Source of the DNA: Geodermatophilaceae bacterium NBWT11
Lineage (GTDB): Bacteria > Actinomycetota > Actinomycetes > Mycobacteriales > Geodermatophilaceae
Assembly (NCBI GenBank): GCA_014218215.1
Contig: CP043652.1
Span: forward strand, 4,216,001-4,280,000
DNA: 64,000 bases
Direction of reading: 5' to 3'
Shown: positions 1 through 7,929 of the stretch, piece after piece
Layout: every line of letters starts with the position of its first letter
Position numbering within the stretch: position 1 is the stretch's first letter
Notes under the pieces: model-generated
What the model was told of the DNA's origin: nothing
Database searches by the model: none
The model's input: only the letters and a program-made list of their open reading frames with translations
Made by a program: the position numbers and the translations under genes

Positions 1-450
1 GACCGCTACGGCGACGACGATGCCGGGGGTGACGATGGAGATCATCAGCACCGTGCGGGCGAGGCCCGCGACCCGGCCGGTGAGCGCGTGCAGACCGACG
101 GCGGCGGCGGTGCCGACCACCGTGGCGAGCACGGCCGCGGCCGTGGCGACGAACACCGAGTTGCGCAGGGACGTCAGCCAGACCGGGTCGGTGAAGAAGT
201 TCCGGTAGAGGTCCAGGGAGAAGCCCTGCGGCGGGAAGGAGAAGGTCGTCGAGGAGCTGAAGCTCATCGGGATGACGAAGAGCGTCGGCAGGACGAAGAA
301 CAGCGCGACCGCGGCGGCCAGCAGCCGCAGCCACCACGGCACGGCGTCCAGGCCCGGGCGTCGCCCGACCCGTCGCACCCGGGGGGTCTGGGCCCGGCGC
401 GGGGCAGGCCCGTGCGTCCCGACGGTGGGACGCTCGGTGGTCGCGGTCAT
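1..450 (-). CDS. ABC transporter permease, second subunit (partial)
   Basis: Inner-membrane permease of a binding-protein-dependent importer of the spermidine/putrescine type. The ATG overlaps the stop of the upstream permease by 4 bases (ATGA), and the frame stays open to the window edge, so only the N-terminal 150 residues are present. After a basic, Pro-rich N-terminus come a first hydrophobic helix (about residues 44-64), a periplasmic stretch with GFSLDLYRNFF and two more hydrophobic helices. The GFSLDLYxxFF pattern after TM1 is typical of PotC-like permeases. The ATPase and the binding protein are presumably beyond the left edge. The substrate cannot be read from sequence; divergence from a catabolic operon suggests it imports that operon's substrate. 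Confidence 0.85.
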   Translation of the reverse strand, partial: MTATTERPTVGTHGPAPRRAQTPRVRRVGRRPGLDAVPWWLRLLAAAVALFFVLPTLFVIPMSFSSSTTFSFPPQGFSLDLYRNFFTDPVWLTSLRNSVFVATAAAVLATVVGTAAAVGLHALTGRVAGLARTVLMISIVTPGIVVAVAV

Positions 451-1370
451 CGCTTGCCCTCCGGGGTGCTGGTGGCGACGACCCCGATGGCCGACACGGT
501 CCCGCCGAGCCGGTTGGCCCAGGCGACGAGTCCGAGGGTGGCCACGAGGACGACCATGCCGAGGGCGCCGGCGCCCTCGAAGTCCAGGAGCTGGGTGGTG
601 CGGGCGGCCAGCAGCTGGGCCACCAGGGACTCCTGTGGTGTGCCCAGCAGCGCCGGGGTGACGTAGAAGCCGAGGCTGAGGGTGAAGACGAGGATGAGTC
701 CGGCGGTCACACCGCCTCGGGACAGCGGCCAGTAGACCTTCCAGAACGCGACGAGAGGACGCGATCCCAGGCTCTGTGCTGCCAGCAGCAGCCGACGGTC
801 GATGCCGCTCAAGGCGCTGAACAGCGGGAGCACCATGAACGGCAGGAGCACCTGGCTCATGGCGATGACCACGCCGGCCTGCTTGCCGTAGAGCACGACG
901 TCCAGGCCGAAGAGGCCGAAGAAGGAGTCGACGGGCCCCCCGCGCTGGAGGATGAGGATCCAGGCGAAGTTGCGGGCCATCACCGAGGTCCAGAACGGCA
1001 CGAGGACGACGACCAGCAGGAGTGCCCGCATGCGGGGCCCGACGCGGGTCATCACGTAGGCGTAGGGGTAGCCCAGCGCGAACGCGATGACGGTGACCAG
1101 CACCGCCGTCTGCACGGTGCGCCAGAGGACCCGGAGGGTCACCCCGTCGGTGAACAGCTCGGTGTAGTGCTCCCCGGTCAAGGTGGCCGGGGCGCCGATG
1201 CTGCGGAGCAGGCTCTGGCCGAGCGGCAGCACCAGCACGGCGACGACCAGCGCCAGCGCCGGCAGCAGGAGCAACCAGTGCGGCCGTGGTCGGCGACGTC
1301 CTGCTGGGGCCGGCGACTGCTCCGATGACGTGCCCTGTGCGGTGCCTGGTTCGAGAACGGTCTGTGTCAC
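447..1370 (-). CDS. ABC transporter permease, first subunit (PotB-like)
   Basis: Complete 307-residue inner-membrane permease of the spermidine/putrescine/phosphonate-type ABC importer family. A Pro/Arg-rich N-terminus is followed by a TM helix near residues 31-50, a loop with EHYTELFTDGV, and five more hydrophobic segments. The EAA-like loop is around residues 190-215 (AAQSLGSRPLVAFWKVYWPL), which contacts the ATPase. The GTG start is chosen because a strong purine-rich Shine-Dalgarno (GAGAGGAGAGGAA) precedes it. It lies 14 bp after the IclR gene and overlaps the next permease, so iclR-permease-permease form one minus-strand operon. Pairing of two permeases makes a heterodimeric importer likely; substrate unknown. 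Confidence 0.88.
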   Translation of the reverse strand: MTQTVLEPGTAQGTSSEQSPAPAGRRRPRPHWLLLLPALALVVAVLVLPLGQSLLRSIGAPATLTGEHYTELFTDGVTLRVLWRTVQTAVLVTVIAFALGYPYAYVMTRVGPRMRALLLVVVLVPFWTSVMARNFAWILILQRGGPVDSFFGLFGLDVVLYGKQAGVVIAMSQVLLPFMVLPLFSALSGIDRRLLLAAQSLGSRPLVAFWKVYWPLSRGGVTAGLILVFTLSLGFYVTPALLGTPQESLVAQLLAARTTQLLDFEGAGALGMVVLVATLGLVAWANRLGGTVSAIGVVATSTPEGKR

Positions 1371-1384
1371 GGGTTCCTCTCCTC

Positions 1385-2179
1385 TCAGCCCGACACGGTC
1401 GAGCTGAGCGTGGCGGCGGCGCCGCGCAGGGCGCGCACCTGGTTGGTCGCCCCGGATGCCCGGTCGACCATCGTGGTGGTGCCGATCAGCGCCATCGCAG
1501 CCTGGACGTCGTAGGTGGCCAGCACGGGGACGGCGACGGAGGCCAGGCCGGCCCTGCCCAGGTCGGCCCAGGCGACGCGCTGCTGGCGGACCTCGTGGAG
1601 CACCTGTCGCTCGACCGCGGCCTCGGCGTCGGTGAGGCGGGCGTGCGCGCGGGTGACGGCCGTGGGGTCGGACTGGAAGGCCAGCAGGGCCCGGGTCTGG
1701 GCGGCCCGCACCTCGAGCACCGTGCCGATGCGGACGGTGATGAGGATGGTGCCCTGCAGTGGCTCCTCGACGAGGGTGACGACGGCCCCCGTGCGTCCCA
1801 GGAAGCTCAGCACCGTGGTCAGACCGGTCGTGTCCGACAACTGACGCATGATCGCCGGCGCCGTGGTGAGGATCTGCTGGCGGACCGAGGTGAGCGCGGA
1901 CAGCTGGTCGAGCAGCGGCCCGGGTCCACCGGTCGCACTGAGGAAGCCCGAGCGCCGCAGGGACTGCAGGTAACGGTGCGCCGTCGTCCTGTTGAGTCCC
2001 AGCCGCTCCGCGACGAGGGGCGCGCTGAGGGTGCCGGTGTCCTGGTCCAGCAGCGCCAGGATGTTCGCGGCCCGGTCGATCGCCTGGATCAGCCCGCCCT
2101 CGGACTCGCTCGTGTTCGCGGCCGCGGCGTGACCAGGACCCCGCGACGGTCCGCCTGCCGGGTGACGCAGCGTCTCCAC
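1385..2179 (-). CDS. IclR-family transcriptional regulator
   Basis: A 264-residue IclR-type regulator. The N-terminal winged helix-turn-helix spans roughly residues 30-80 (LNRTTAHRYLQSLRRSGFL is the recognition part), followed by the C-terminal effector-binding domain. The frame is open further upstream to a TTG at 2248, but the GTG at 2179 is preferred because GAGAGGAGG lies just 5' of it; the TTG also falls inside the putative operator. It is co-oriented with the two permeases and divergent from the catabolic operon at 2359. By family habit it probably represses or activates that operon in response to a pathway intermediate. The effector cannot be deduced. Confidence 0.85.
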   Translation of the reverse strand: METLRHPAGGPSRGPGHAAAANTSESEGGLIQAIDRAANILALLDQDTGTLSAPLVAERLGLNRTTAHRYLQSLRRSGFLSATGGPGPLLDQLSALTSVRQQILTTAPAIMRQLSDTTGLTTVLSFLGRTGAVVTLVEEPLQGTILITVRIGTVLEVRAAQTRALLAFQSDPTAVTRAHARLTDAEAAVERQVLHEVRQQRVAWADLGRAGLASVAVPVLATYDVQAAMALIGTTTMVDRASGATNQVRALRGAAATLSSTVSG

Positions 2180-2232
2180 GGTGCCTCCTCTCGTGACGTC
2201 GGTGCGGTCCACGTCACGGAGTGAAGCAGCAG

Positions 2233-2273
2233 TTTGTTCATCATGCAATCACCGGTTTCACATGACGAACAAA
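2233..2273. promoter_or_regulatory. Inverted repeat, probable IclR operator (site 1)
   Basis: Thirteen-base arms TTTGTTCATCATG (2233-2245) and CATGACGAACAAA (2261-2273) are inverted with one mismatch, separated by 15 bases. They lie in the 179-bp intergenic region between the IclR start and the catabolic operon. Position and symmetry fit an operator for the adjacent regulator; binding itself is inferred. Confidence 0.6.
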
Positions 2274-2303
2274 GTTGCTGGCGCCCCTAGACGCGACCCG
2301 GCC

Positions 2304-2344
2304 GTTGTGCATAGCGTGAACTCCAAGCTCACGATACGAACAAC
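2304..2344. promoter_or_regulatory. Second related inverted repeat and likely operon promoter
   Basis: GTTGTGCATAGC (2304-2315) and GATACGAACAAC (2333-2344) form a weaker inverted repeat (9 of 12). The right arm resembles the right arm of site 1 (CGAACAA core). A TAnnnT hexamer, TAGCGT (2312-2317), could be the -10 of the catabolic operon. The Shine-Dalgarno GGAGG at 2346-2350 directly follows, so a protein bound here would cover the start of transcription. Functional assignment is inferred. Confidence 0.45.
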
Positions 2345-2358
2345 GGAGGCACCAGGGC

Positions 2359-3282
2359 ATGACCACCACGGAGGCCGGTACGTCACCGTCGCCGGCACTG
2401 CTGCAGGTCCTCGACGGCACCGTCGACCTGCACTGCCACTCGGGTCCCAGCCCGTTCCCCCGCCGACTCGACCACGTCGAGGCGTCCCACGACGGGGCTC
2501 GCATCGGGATGCGCGCGATCCTCGTGAAGTCCCACCACCACAACACCGCCATGGACGTGTTGGCGATGGGGCCGCAGCTGGCGCAGGCGCCCACCCCGGT
2601 CTACGGCGGGGTCGCGATGAACTCCGAGGTGGGCGGGATGAACCCGTCGGCCGTGGCCGTGGCCGTGCTGATGGGCGGGCGTTGCGTCTGGGGCCCGACC
2701 GTCTCAGCCGGTCAGCACCTGCTCGCCCACCAGCACGACGACGGTTTCCCCAACAACACCGGCAACCTCTACGAGGAGGAGGTGTCGGTCTTCGACTCGA
2801 CCGGCGCGGTCTCCCAGCAGGCCGACCTGGTGACCAGGCTCGTCTCCGACGCCGGGATCCTGCTGACGGGCGGTCACCTGGACGGTGAGTCCATGTCCGC
2901 CTTCTTCGCCACCGCAGCCCGCAACGGGGTGAAGCGGCTGCTGGTGCACCACCCGGACTACATCATCAACGCCTCGGAGACCGCGATCGAGGAGATGCTG
3001 GGGCACGGTGCGTTCATCGAGCACGAGCTGTCGATGTACCACCCCGACGTCGCCGCCCCGCACTGGCCGATCGAGCAGCTCGTGGACTGGATCCACAAGA
3101 TCGGCCCGGAGCGCACGGTGCTGGACTCCGACCTCGGCCAGGTCGGCAACCCCCTGCCGGTGGACGCCTACCTGCTGATCGTCCAGCAGCTGCTCGACCA
3201 CGGCATCAAGGCCGAGGACATCCGGCAGATGACCTGTCGCAACACCGCGTTCCTGCTGGGCCTCGAGGAGACCAACCGGTGA
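2359..3282 (+). CDS. DUF6282 family protein, amidohydrolase-like
   Basis: First gene of the catabolic operon, 307 residues. The N-terminal DLHCHSG (His25 and His27) followed by KSHHHNT near residues 57-63 and a late DSDLGQ (about residue 257) resemble metal ligands of the amidohydrolase/PHP-like TIM barrels, so a metal-dependent hydrolase or lyase acting in the cytoplasm is likely. I recognise the sequence as the DUF6282 type, for which no reaction is established. The ATG has a good Shine-Dalgarno (GGAGG, 8-base spacing). The stop overlaps the BKACE gene start by 4 bases, implying co-translation and a shared pathway. Confidence 0.8.
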   Translation: MTTTEAGTSPSPALLQVLDGTVDLHCHSGPSPFPRRLDHVEASHDGARIGMRAILVKSHHHNTAMDVLAMGPQLAQAPTPVYGGVAMNSEVGGMNPSAVAVAVLMGGRCVWGPTVSAGQHLLAHQHDDGFPNNTGNLYEEEVSVFDSTGAVSQQADLVTRLVSDAGILLTGGHLDGESMSAFFATAARNGVKRLLVHHPDYIINASETAIEEMLGHGAFIEHELSMYHPDVAAPHWPIEQLVDWIHKIGPERTVLDSDLGQVGNPLPVDAYLLIVQQLLDHGIKAEDIRQMTCRNTAFLLGLEETNR

Positions 3283-4226
3283 AGCGGGCGGAGAAGGTCG
3301 TCATCACGACCGCGGTGACCGGCTCGGTCAACGTGCCCTCGCAGAGCCCGCACCTGCCGCTCTCGGCCGATCAGGTGGTCGCCTCCGCGCTGGAGGCGAT
3401 CGAGGCGGGGTCGGCCGTGGTGCACCTGCACGCCCGGCACCCCGACGGCCGGCCGGCGTTCGAGGCCGAGGTCTTCGAGCAGATCGTCCCGCGCATCACC
3501 GAGGCCACCGACGTCGTCGTCAACATCACCACCGGCGGTTCCTCGGCGATGACCATGGAGGAGCGGCTGGCCGGCGCACTGCGCTTCGAGCCCGAGCTCG
3601 CCTCGATGAACATGGGCTCGATGAACTTCGTGTACTCGGGGATCGCGGACAAGGTCACCGCGTGGCAGCACGACTGGGAAGAGCCCTACGTGCGCAACAC
3701 CTGGTCGCACCCCTTCATCAACACCTTCGACCGGATCGAGCACACCCTGCGCGTGCTCGGGGACCGCGGGACCAAGTTCGAGTTCGAGTGCTACGACATC
3801 GGCCACCTCTACTCCTTGGCGCACTTCGTGGACAAGGGCCTGGCTGAGCCGCCGTTCCTGGTCCAGGGCGTGTTCGGGATCCTCGGCGGCATCGGGGCCG
3901 ACCACGAGAACCTCGCGCACATGGTCCGCATCGCCGACAAGCTCTTCGGCGACGACTACGCCTTCTCCGCCTTCGCCGCCGGCCGCAGCCAGTTCGAGTT
4001 CGGCACCCACAGCGCCTGGCTCGGCGGGCACGTCCGGGTCGGCCTGGAGGACAGCCTCTGGATCGGCAAGGGCCGCCTCGCCGAGAGCAACGCCCAGCAG
4101 GTCACCAAGATCCGCGCCGTCCTCGAGGACATGGGCAAGCAGATCGCCACCCCCGACGACGCCCGCGCCCAGCTCGGGCTGCGCGGTCGGACCACCCCCA
4201 CCACCGACAGGAGCGCCCGCGCATGA
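3279..4226 (+). CDS. BKACE: beta-keto acid cleavage enzyme (DUF849)
   Basis: A 315-residue enzyme of the 3-keto-5-aminohexanoate cleavage family. Known members condense a beta-keto acid with acetyl-CoA and release acetoacetate plus a new acyl-CoA, using Zn2+. Visible hallmarks are the N-terminal ITTAVTGSV, the VVHLHAR metal motif (His49, His51), NITTGG and a central FEFECYDIGHL segment. Length is normal for the family. Overlapping genes on both sides (ATGA) put it in the catabolic operon. The CoA-transferase at the end of the operon would activate the acetoacetate released here, a coherent link. The actual beta-keto acid is unknown. Confidence 0.88.
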   Translation: MKRAEKVVITTAVTGSVNVPSQSPHLPLSADQVVASALEAIEAGSAVVHLHARHPDGRPAFEAEVFEQIVPRITEATDVVVNITTGGSSAMTMEERLAGALRFEPELASMNMGSMNFVYSGIADKVTAWQHDWEEPYVRNTWSHPFINTFDRIEHTLRVLGDRGTKFEFECYDIGHLYSLAHFVDKGLAEPPFLVQGVFGILGGIGADHENLAHMVRIADKLFGDDYAFSAFAAGRSQFEFGTHSAWLGGHVRVGLEDSLWIGKGRLAESNAQQVTKIRAVLEDMGKQIATPDDARAQLGLRGRTTPTTDRSARA

Positions 4227-5140
4227 CCACCTACGCAGCCGACGACATCCGCTCGACACTGGCCCCCGTGGCGCCGACCCGCACCGTGGACGCCGGCACC
4301 CCCATCCGGCCCTCGCAGTGGGTGGAGTTCCTGGCCCTGCCGCCCACCGAGACCACCCGCGCCGGCAGCCGGACCTGGATCGCCCGGGCCGCCAACATGG
4401 TGGTCGCCTACACCGACGCCCGCGCCGGGGACGTGTTCAGCCGGACCGGCCAGCCCGACGAGTACCTGGTGCTGGTGCACTCCGACAGCAGCGCCATCCA
4501 GGTGCAGGCCGGCGGTGCCACCCGCGCTGTCGACGACGAGGCGCTGGTGGTCGTCCCTCCCGGGGACAGCGAGATCCGGGTACAGACCGACGGCCCGCTC
4601 ATCCGGGTCTTCTCCGTCGTCGCCGAGGACCTCGCCGCAGCCGCACTCAACGCCGAGGTCTACGCCGAGCCCGACCCCCGGGCGACGCCGATGGTGCCCG
4701 GGCCGGACCCCGTCGGCGGTTTCGCGCTGCGGGTCTACCCGCTGGCCGAGCACCCCGTCGTGGAGGGACGGTTCGGGCGGGTCTTCCGGACGACCAACCT
4801 GATGGTGAACTTCCTCGCCGAGGAGCCCACCCCGCGCCCGCCGCACAAGCTGTCCCCGCACCACCACGACGACTTCGAACAGGTGTCGATGGCGGTCAAG
4901 GGCCGCTTCGTGCACCACATCCGCTACCCGTGGGGCCCGGACTCCGCGCAGTGGCGACCCGACGAGAGCCGGGAGATCGCCACACCGTCGATCTGCGTCA
5001 TCCCCCCGCCCACCGTGCACACCACCCAGGGTGTCGGCCCGTACCAGCAGCTCATCGACCTGTTCTCCCCGCCCCGGGCGGACTTCGCCGCCTCCGGCTG
5101 GGTGGTCAACGCCGAGGACTACCCCCGCCCCGCCTCGTGA
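4223..5140 (+). CDS. Cupin-domain protein (double cupin)
   Basis: A 305-residue cytoplasmic protein with two cupin-like halves. The C-terminal half carries HHHDDFEQVSMAVKGRF (about residues 213-229) followed by a later PPTVHTTQG, matching the two His-containing motifs of metal cupins; the N-terminal half has the barrel pattern without an obvious His set. Such proteins are isomerases, dioxygenases or sugar-acid enzymes, so the reaction stays open. It overlaps BKACE upstream (ATGA) and the aldolase downstream (GTGA), implying a role in the same pathway, perhaps isomerising or oxygenating the substrate before cleavage. Confidence 0.75.
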   Translation: MTTYAADDIRSTLAPVAPTRTVDAGTPIRPSQWVEFLALPPTETTRAGSRTWIARAANMVVAYTDARAGDVFSRTGQPDEYLVLVHSDSSAIQVQAGGATRAVDDEALVVVPPGDSEIRVQTDGPLIRVFSVVAEDLAAAALNAEVYAEPDPRATPMVPGPDPVGGFALRVYPLAEHPVVEGRFGRVFRTTNLMVNFLAEEPTPRPPHKLSPHHHDDFEQVSMAVKGRFVHHIRYPWGPDSAQWRPDESREIATPSICVIPPPTVHTTQGVGPYQQLIDLFSPPRADFAASGWVVNAEDYPRPAS

Positions 5141-5955
5141 GCCCCCGGCGCAGCCTGCTGCGTGCGGCCCTCGCCGACACGTCCCGGCCGGCTCTGGGCA
5201 CCTGGCTGAAGATCGCCTCGACCGAGCTGCTGGAGCTCGTCGCGATCGCCGGGTTCGACTTCGTCGTCCTGGACCTGGAGCACTCCCCGATGGACCTGGA
5301 GTCCGCGTCCGGGCTCATCGGCGTCGCCCGGCACGCGGGACTGCCCGCGGTGGTCCGGGTGCCCGACCTGCACCCCGGTCTCGTCCAGCGGGTCCTCGAC
5401 GCCGGCGCCGAGGGCGTGATGGTGCCGCACGTGGACACCGTCGAGCAGGCGCAGGCTGCGGCCGCCGCGGTGCGCTTCCCGCCACGAGGCACCCGCGGCG
5501 TCGGCGCCACCAGCCGCGTGGGGGACTGGGGGGCGCTGCCACTGGAGGAGTACCTCCGCTACGGACAGGAGGAGGTCGTGCTCATCGCCCAGGTCGAGAG
5601 CGCCGACGCCGCCCGGCAGGCCGCCGCGATCGGCGGGGTGGACGGCGTCGACGCCCTCCTCGTCGGGGCCGCCGACCTCGCAGTCAGCCAGGGCGCCGCC
5701 GTCTCCGATTTCGTCGTCCAGGACCTCATCGCCGAGGCGGTCCGCGGCGCCCGGGCTGCCGGGGTGCCGGTCGGCAACGCCGGCGGGGCCACCGCCGAGG
5801 CCGTTCGGGCCGCTCTGGAGACCGGGTTCGGGTTCACGATGCTCAGCAACGACGCGAGCCTGTTCGGTGCCGCGGCCACGGCCGCGGTGCAGGCCGCCCG
5901 GAGCGTGCCGCTCCCCACGCTCGACCCCCACCCCACAGCAGGAAGGACGTCATGA
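5137..5955 (+). CDS. HpcH/HpaI-type aldolase
   Basis: A 272-residue class II pyruvate-dependent aldolase of the HpcH/HpaI family, which cleaves 4-hydroxy-2-oxo acids to pyruvate (or relatives) and an aldehyde. Visible are LDLEHSPMD with the catalytic His (residue 49), VPHVDTVEQA, the metal-binding Glu in AQVES and the Asp in VGAADLA. The GTG start at 5137 overlaps the cupin stop (GTGA). The open frame reaches further back, but that part is out-of-frame cupin sequence. The aldehyde product would be a substrate for the ALDH or Fe-ADH later in the operon. Confidence 0.88.
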   Translation: MSPRRSLLRAALADTSRPALGTWLKIASTELLELVAIAGFDFVVLDLEHSPMDLESASGLIGVARHAGLPAVVRVPDLHPGLVQRVLDAGAEGVMVPHVDTVEQAQAAAAAVRFPPRGTRGVGATSRVGDWGALPLEEYLRYGQEEVVLIAQVESADAARQAAAIGGVDGVDALLVGAADLAVSQGAAVSDFVVQDLIAEAVRGARAAGVPVGNAGGATAEAVRAALETGFGFTMLSNDASLFGAAATAAVQAARSVPLPTLDPHPTAGRTS

Positions 5956-6722
5956 CCCACCCCACGCCACACCGCCCCCTGGAGGGGCGGGTGGTCCTCG
6001 TCGTCGGCGCCAGCAGCGGCATCGGCGCCGACGCCGCTCGACTGCTCGCCGAGGACGGCGCCCGCCTCATGCTCGTCGCCCGTTCCGCCGGCCCCCTGGC
6101 CGCGATCACCGACGAGCTCACTGCCGCCGGCCACGACGTCGCCTCCAGCACCGGCGACGTCTCCCGGGCCTGGGACGTCGCCCGGTTCGTCGACGCGACC
6201 GTCGAGCGGTTCGGGCGGCTGGACGGCGCGCTGAACAACGCCGCGGCGACCCAGGCCGGCCGGCTGGACCAGGTCTCCGAGGCCGACTTCGACCAGCTGA
6301 TGGCCGTCAACGTCAAGGGCACCTGGCTGTGCCTGCGCGAGGAGGCCAGGGTCATGGTCGCCCAGGGGCAGGGCTCCATCGTCAACGTCAGCAGCATCGG
6401 CGGACTGCGCGGCAGCTCCGGCATGGGCGCCTACCAGGCCTCCAAGCACGCCGTGATCGGCTTGACCAAGACCGCCGCGCACGACCTGGGACCGCTCGGC
6501 GTCCGGGTCAACGCCGTCGCCCCCGGCCCCACCGAGTCCCCGATGCTGGACGCCACCCGGCGGGCGATCCCCGGCGGCGTCGAGGCCCGCGTCGCAGCGA
6601 CGCCGCTGCGCAAGACCGGGACCGGTCGGGACGTCGCGGCCGCGGTGTCCTTCCTGCTCGGCGACCGGGCGGGGCACCTGTCCGGCGTCGTCCTCCCCGT
6701 GGACGGTGGGTTCCTTGCCTGA
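5952..6722 (+). CDS. Short-chain dehydrogenase/reductase
   Basis: A 256-residue classical SDR, NAD(P)H-dependent oxidoreductase. The Rossmann motif VVGASSGIG is near residues 18-26, the NNAA motif near residue 97, and the catalytic Ser and Tyr-x3-Lys are in VNVSSIGG and YQASK. The C-terminal GVVLPVDGG is typical. The ATG overlaps the aldolase stop (ATGA), and the end overlaps the Fe-ADH gene by 17 bp. Most likely it oxidises a hydroxyl of the pathway substrate to a ketone, which would create the beta-keto acid needed by BKACE. That link is inferred. Confidence 0.88.
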   Translation: MTHPTPHRPLEGRVVLVVGASSGIGADAARLLAEDGARLMLVARSAGPLAAITDELTAAGHDVASSTGDVSRAWDVARFVDATVERFGRLDGALNNAAATQAGRLDQVSEADFDQLMAVNVKGTWLCLREEARVMVAQGQGSIVNVSSIGGLRGSSGMGAYQASKHAVIGLTKTAAHDLGPLGVRVNAVAPGPTESPMLDATRRAIPGGVEARVAATPLRKTGTGRDVAAAVSFLLGDRAGHLSGVVLPVDGGFLA

Positions 6723-7929
6723 CTCCCTCAGCACCGTCGGCACGCTGCGGCTGCCGGCCCGGGTGCACGTCGGGTACGGCGCCCGCCACCAGCTGCCCGA
6801 GGTCCTCGCCCTGCACGGCCGCCGGGTGCTCGCGGTCGTCGACCCCTTCCTGCTGGGCACACCGGTGCTCACCGAGACGGTGGACCGGTTGACCGCGGTC
6901 GGCCTCGAGGTGCACGTGCACGCCGACGTCACCCCGGAGCTGCCCGTCGACAGCCTGGTCGCCGGGGCCGAGGTGGCCCGCGGGTTCGGCGCAGACGTGG
7001 TGCTGGCCATCGGCGGCGGCAGCGCACTGGACGCGGCGAAGGTCCTCGCCCTGCTGTGCACCCACGAGGGCCCACTGAGCCGGTACTACGGCGAGAACCA
7101 GGTGCCCGGTCCGGTGCTGCCGGTCGTCGCGGTCCCCACCACCGCGGGGACCGGTTCCGAGGTCACCCCCGTCGCCGTCGTCTCCGACCCCGACCGGGAG
7201 CTCAAGGTCGGGATCTCCAGCCCGTTCCTGGTGCCCGTCGCCGCCGTCGTCGATCCCGAGCTGACCCTCGGCGCCCCCGCCCCGGTGACCGCGTTCTCCG
7301 GGATCGACGCCCTGGTGCACGCCGTCGAGTCCTACACGGCGCGGTCCCTGGAGGTGGACTGGACGTCGCCGCTGCCGGTGTTCACCGGCCGCAACGCCCT
7401 GGCCGAGCCGCTGTCCCTGCAGGCCGCGGCCCACCTGGGCCCCTGGCTGCCGGTGGCCGTGGCCCAGCCGGGCAACAGGGTGGCCCGGGAGGAGGTGGCT
7501 CGCGGGGCGCTGCTGGCCGGCGTCGCGTTCGGGTCCACCGGCACCCACCTGTGCCACGCCCTGCAGTACCCGATCGGGGCGATGACCAAGACCCCGCACG
7601 GCCTGGGGACCGGACTGCTGCTGCCCTACGTGATGGACGCCGTCCGTCCGGTGGCCGCAGACCGGCTCGCTGCCCTGGGTGCGGCTCTGGAGGGCATCGC
7701 CCCGGCCGAGTCCTCCGCCGAACGCACCCGGGCCAGGGTCGCGGAGATGAACGTCGCGATCGGCGTCCCCGCCGACCTCGCCGCCATCGGGATCACCCGG
7801 GACCAGCTGCCCCGCATCGTCGAACTGGGCCTGCGTTCGGCCCGACTCCTGGCCATCGCCCCGGTGGACCCCACGCCCGAGCTCCTGCTCGACGTCCTCG
7901 AACACGCCTACGCAGGGAGCGCCTCGTGA
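6706..7929 (+). CDS. Iron-containing alcohol dehydrogenase
   Basis: A 407-residue group III (Fe2+-dependent) alcohol dehydrogenase. The nucleotide motif IGGGSALDAAK, the hallmark PTTAGTGSEVTPVAVVSD and the metal ligands in GIDALVHAVES and in LCHALQ...KTPHGLGTG are intact. Such enzymes interconvert short alcohols or hydroxy acids and aldehydes, or act as maleylacetate reductases. The GTG at 6706 overlaps the SDR end by 17 bp; a TTG at 6715 is the alternative start. The stop overlaps the ALDH start (GTGA). It may reduce or oxidise the aldehyde or alcohol generated in this operon. Confidence 0.87.
   Translation: MGSLPDSLSTVGTLRLPARVHVGYGARHQLPEVLALHGRRVLAVVDPFLLGTPVLTETVDRLTAVGLEVHVHADVTPELPVDSLVAGAEVARGFGADVVLAIGGGSALDAAKVLALLCTHEGPLSRYYGENQVPGPVLPVVAVPTTAGTGSEVTPVAVVSDPDRELKVGISSPFLVPVAAVVDPELTLGAPAPVTAFSGIDALVHAVESYTARSLEVDWTSPLPVFTGRNALAEPLSLQAAAHLGPWLPVAVAQPGNRVAREEVARGALLAGVAFGSTGTHLCHALQYPIGAMTKTPHGLGTGLLLPYVMDAVRPVAADRLAALGAALEGIAPAESSAERTRARVAEMNVAIGVPADLAAIGITRDQLPRIVELGLRSARLLAIAPVDPTPELLLDVLEHAYAGSAS

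Noticed and set aside
2180-2248. IclR start at the TTG 2248
   Set aside because: It has no Shine-Dalgarno and lies in the inverted repeat; the GTG at 2179 has a strong one.
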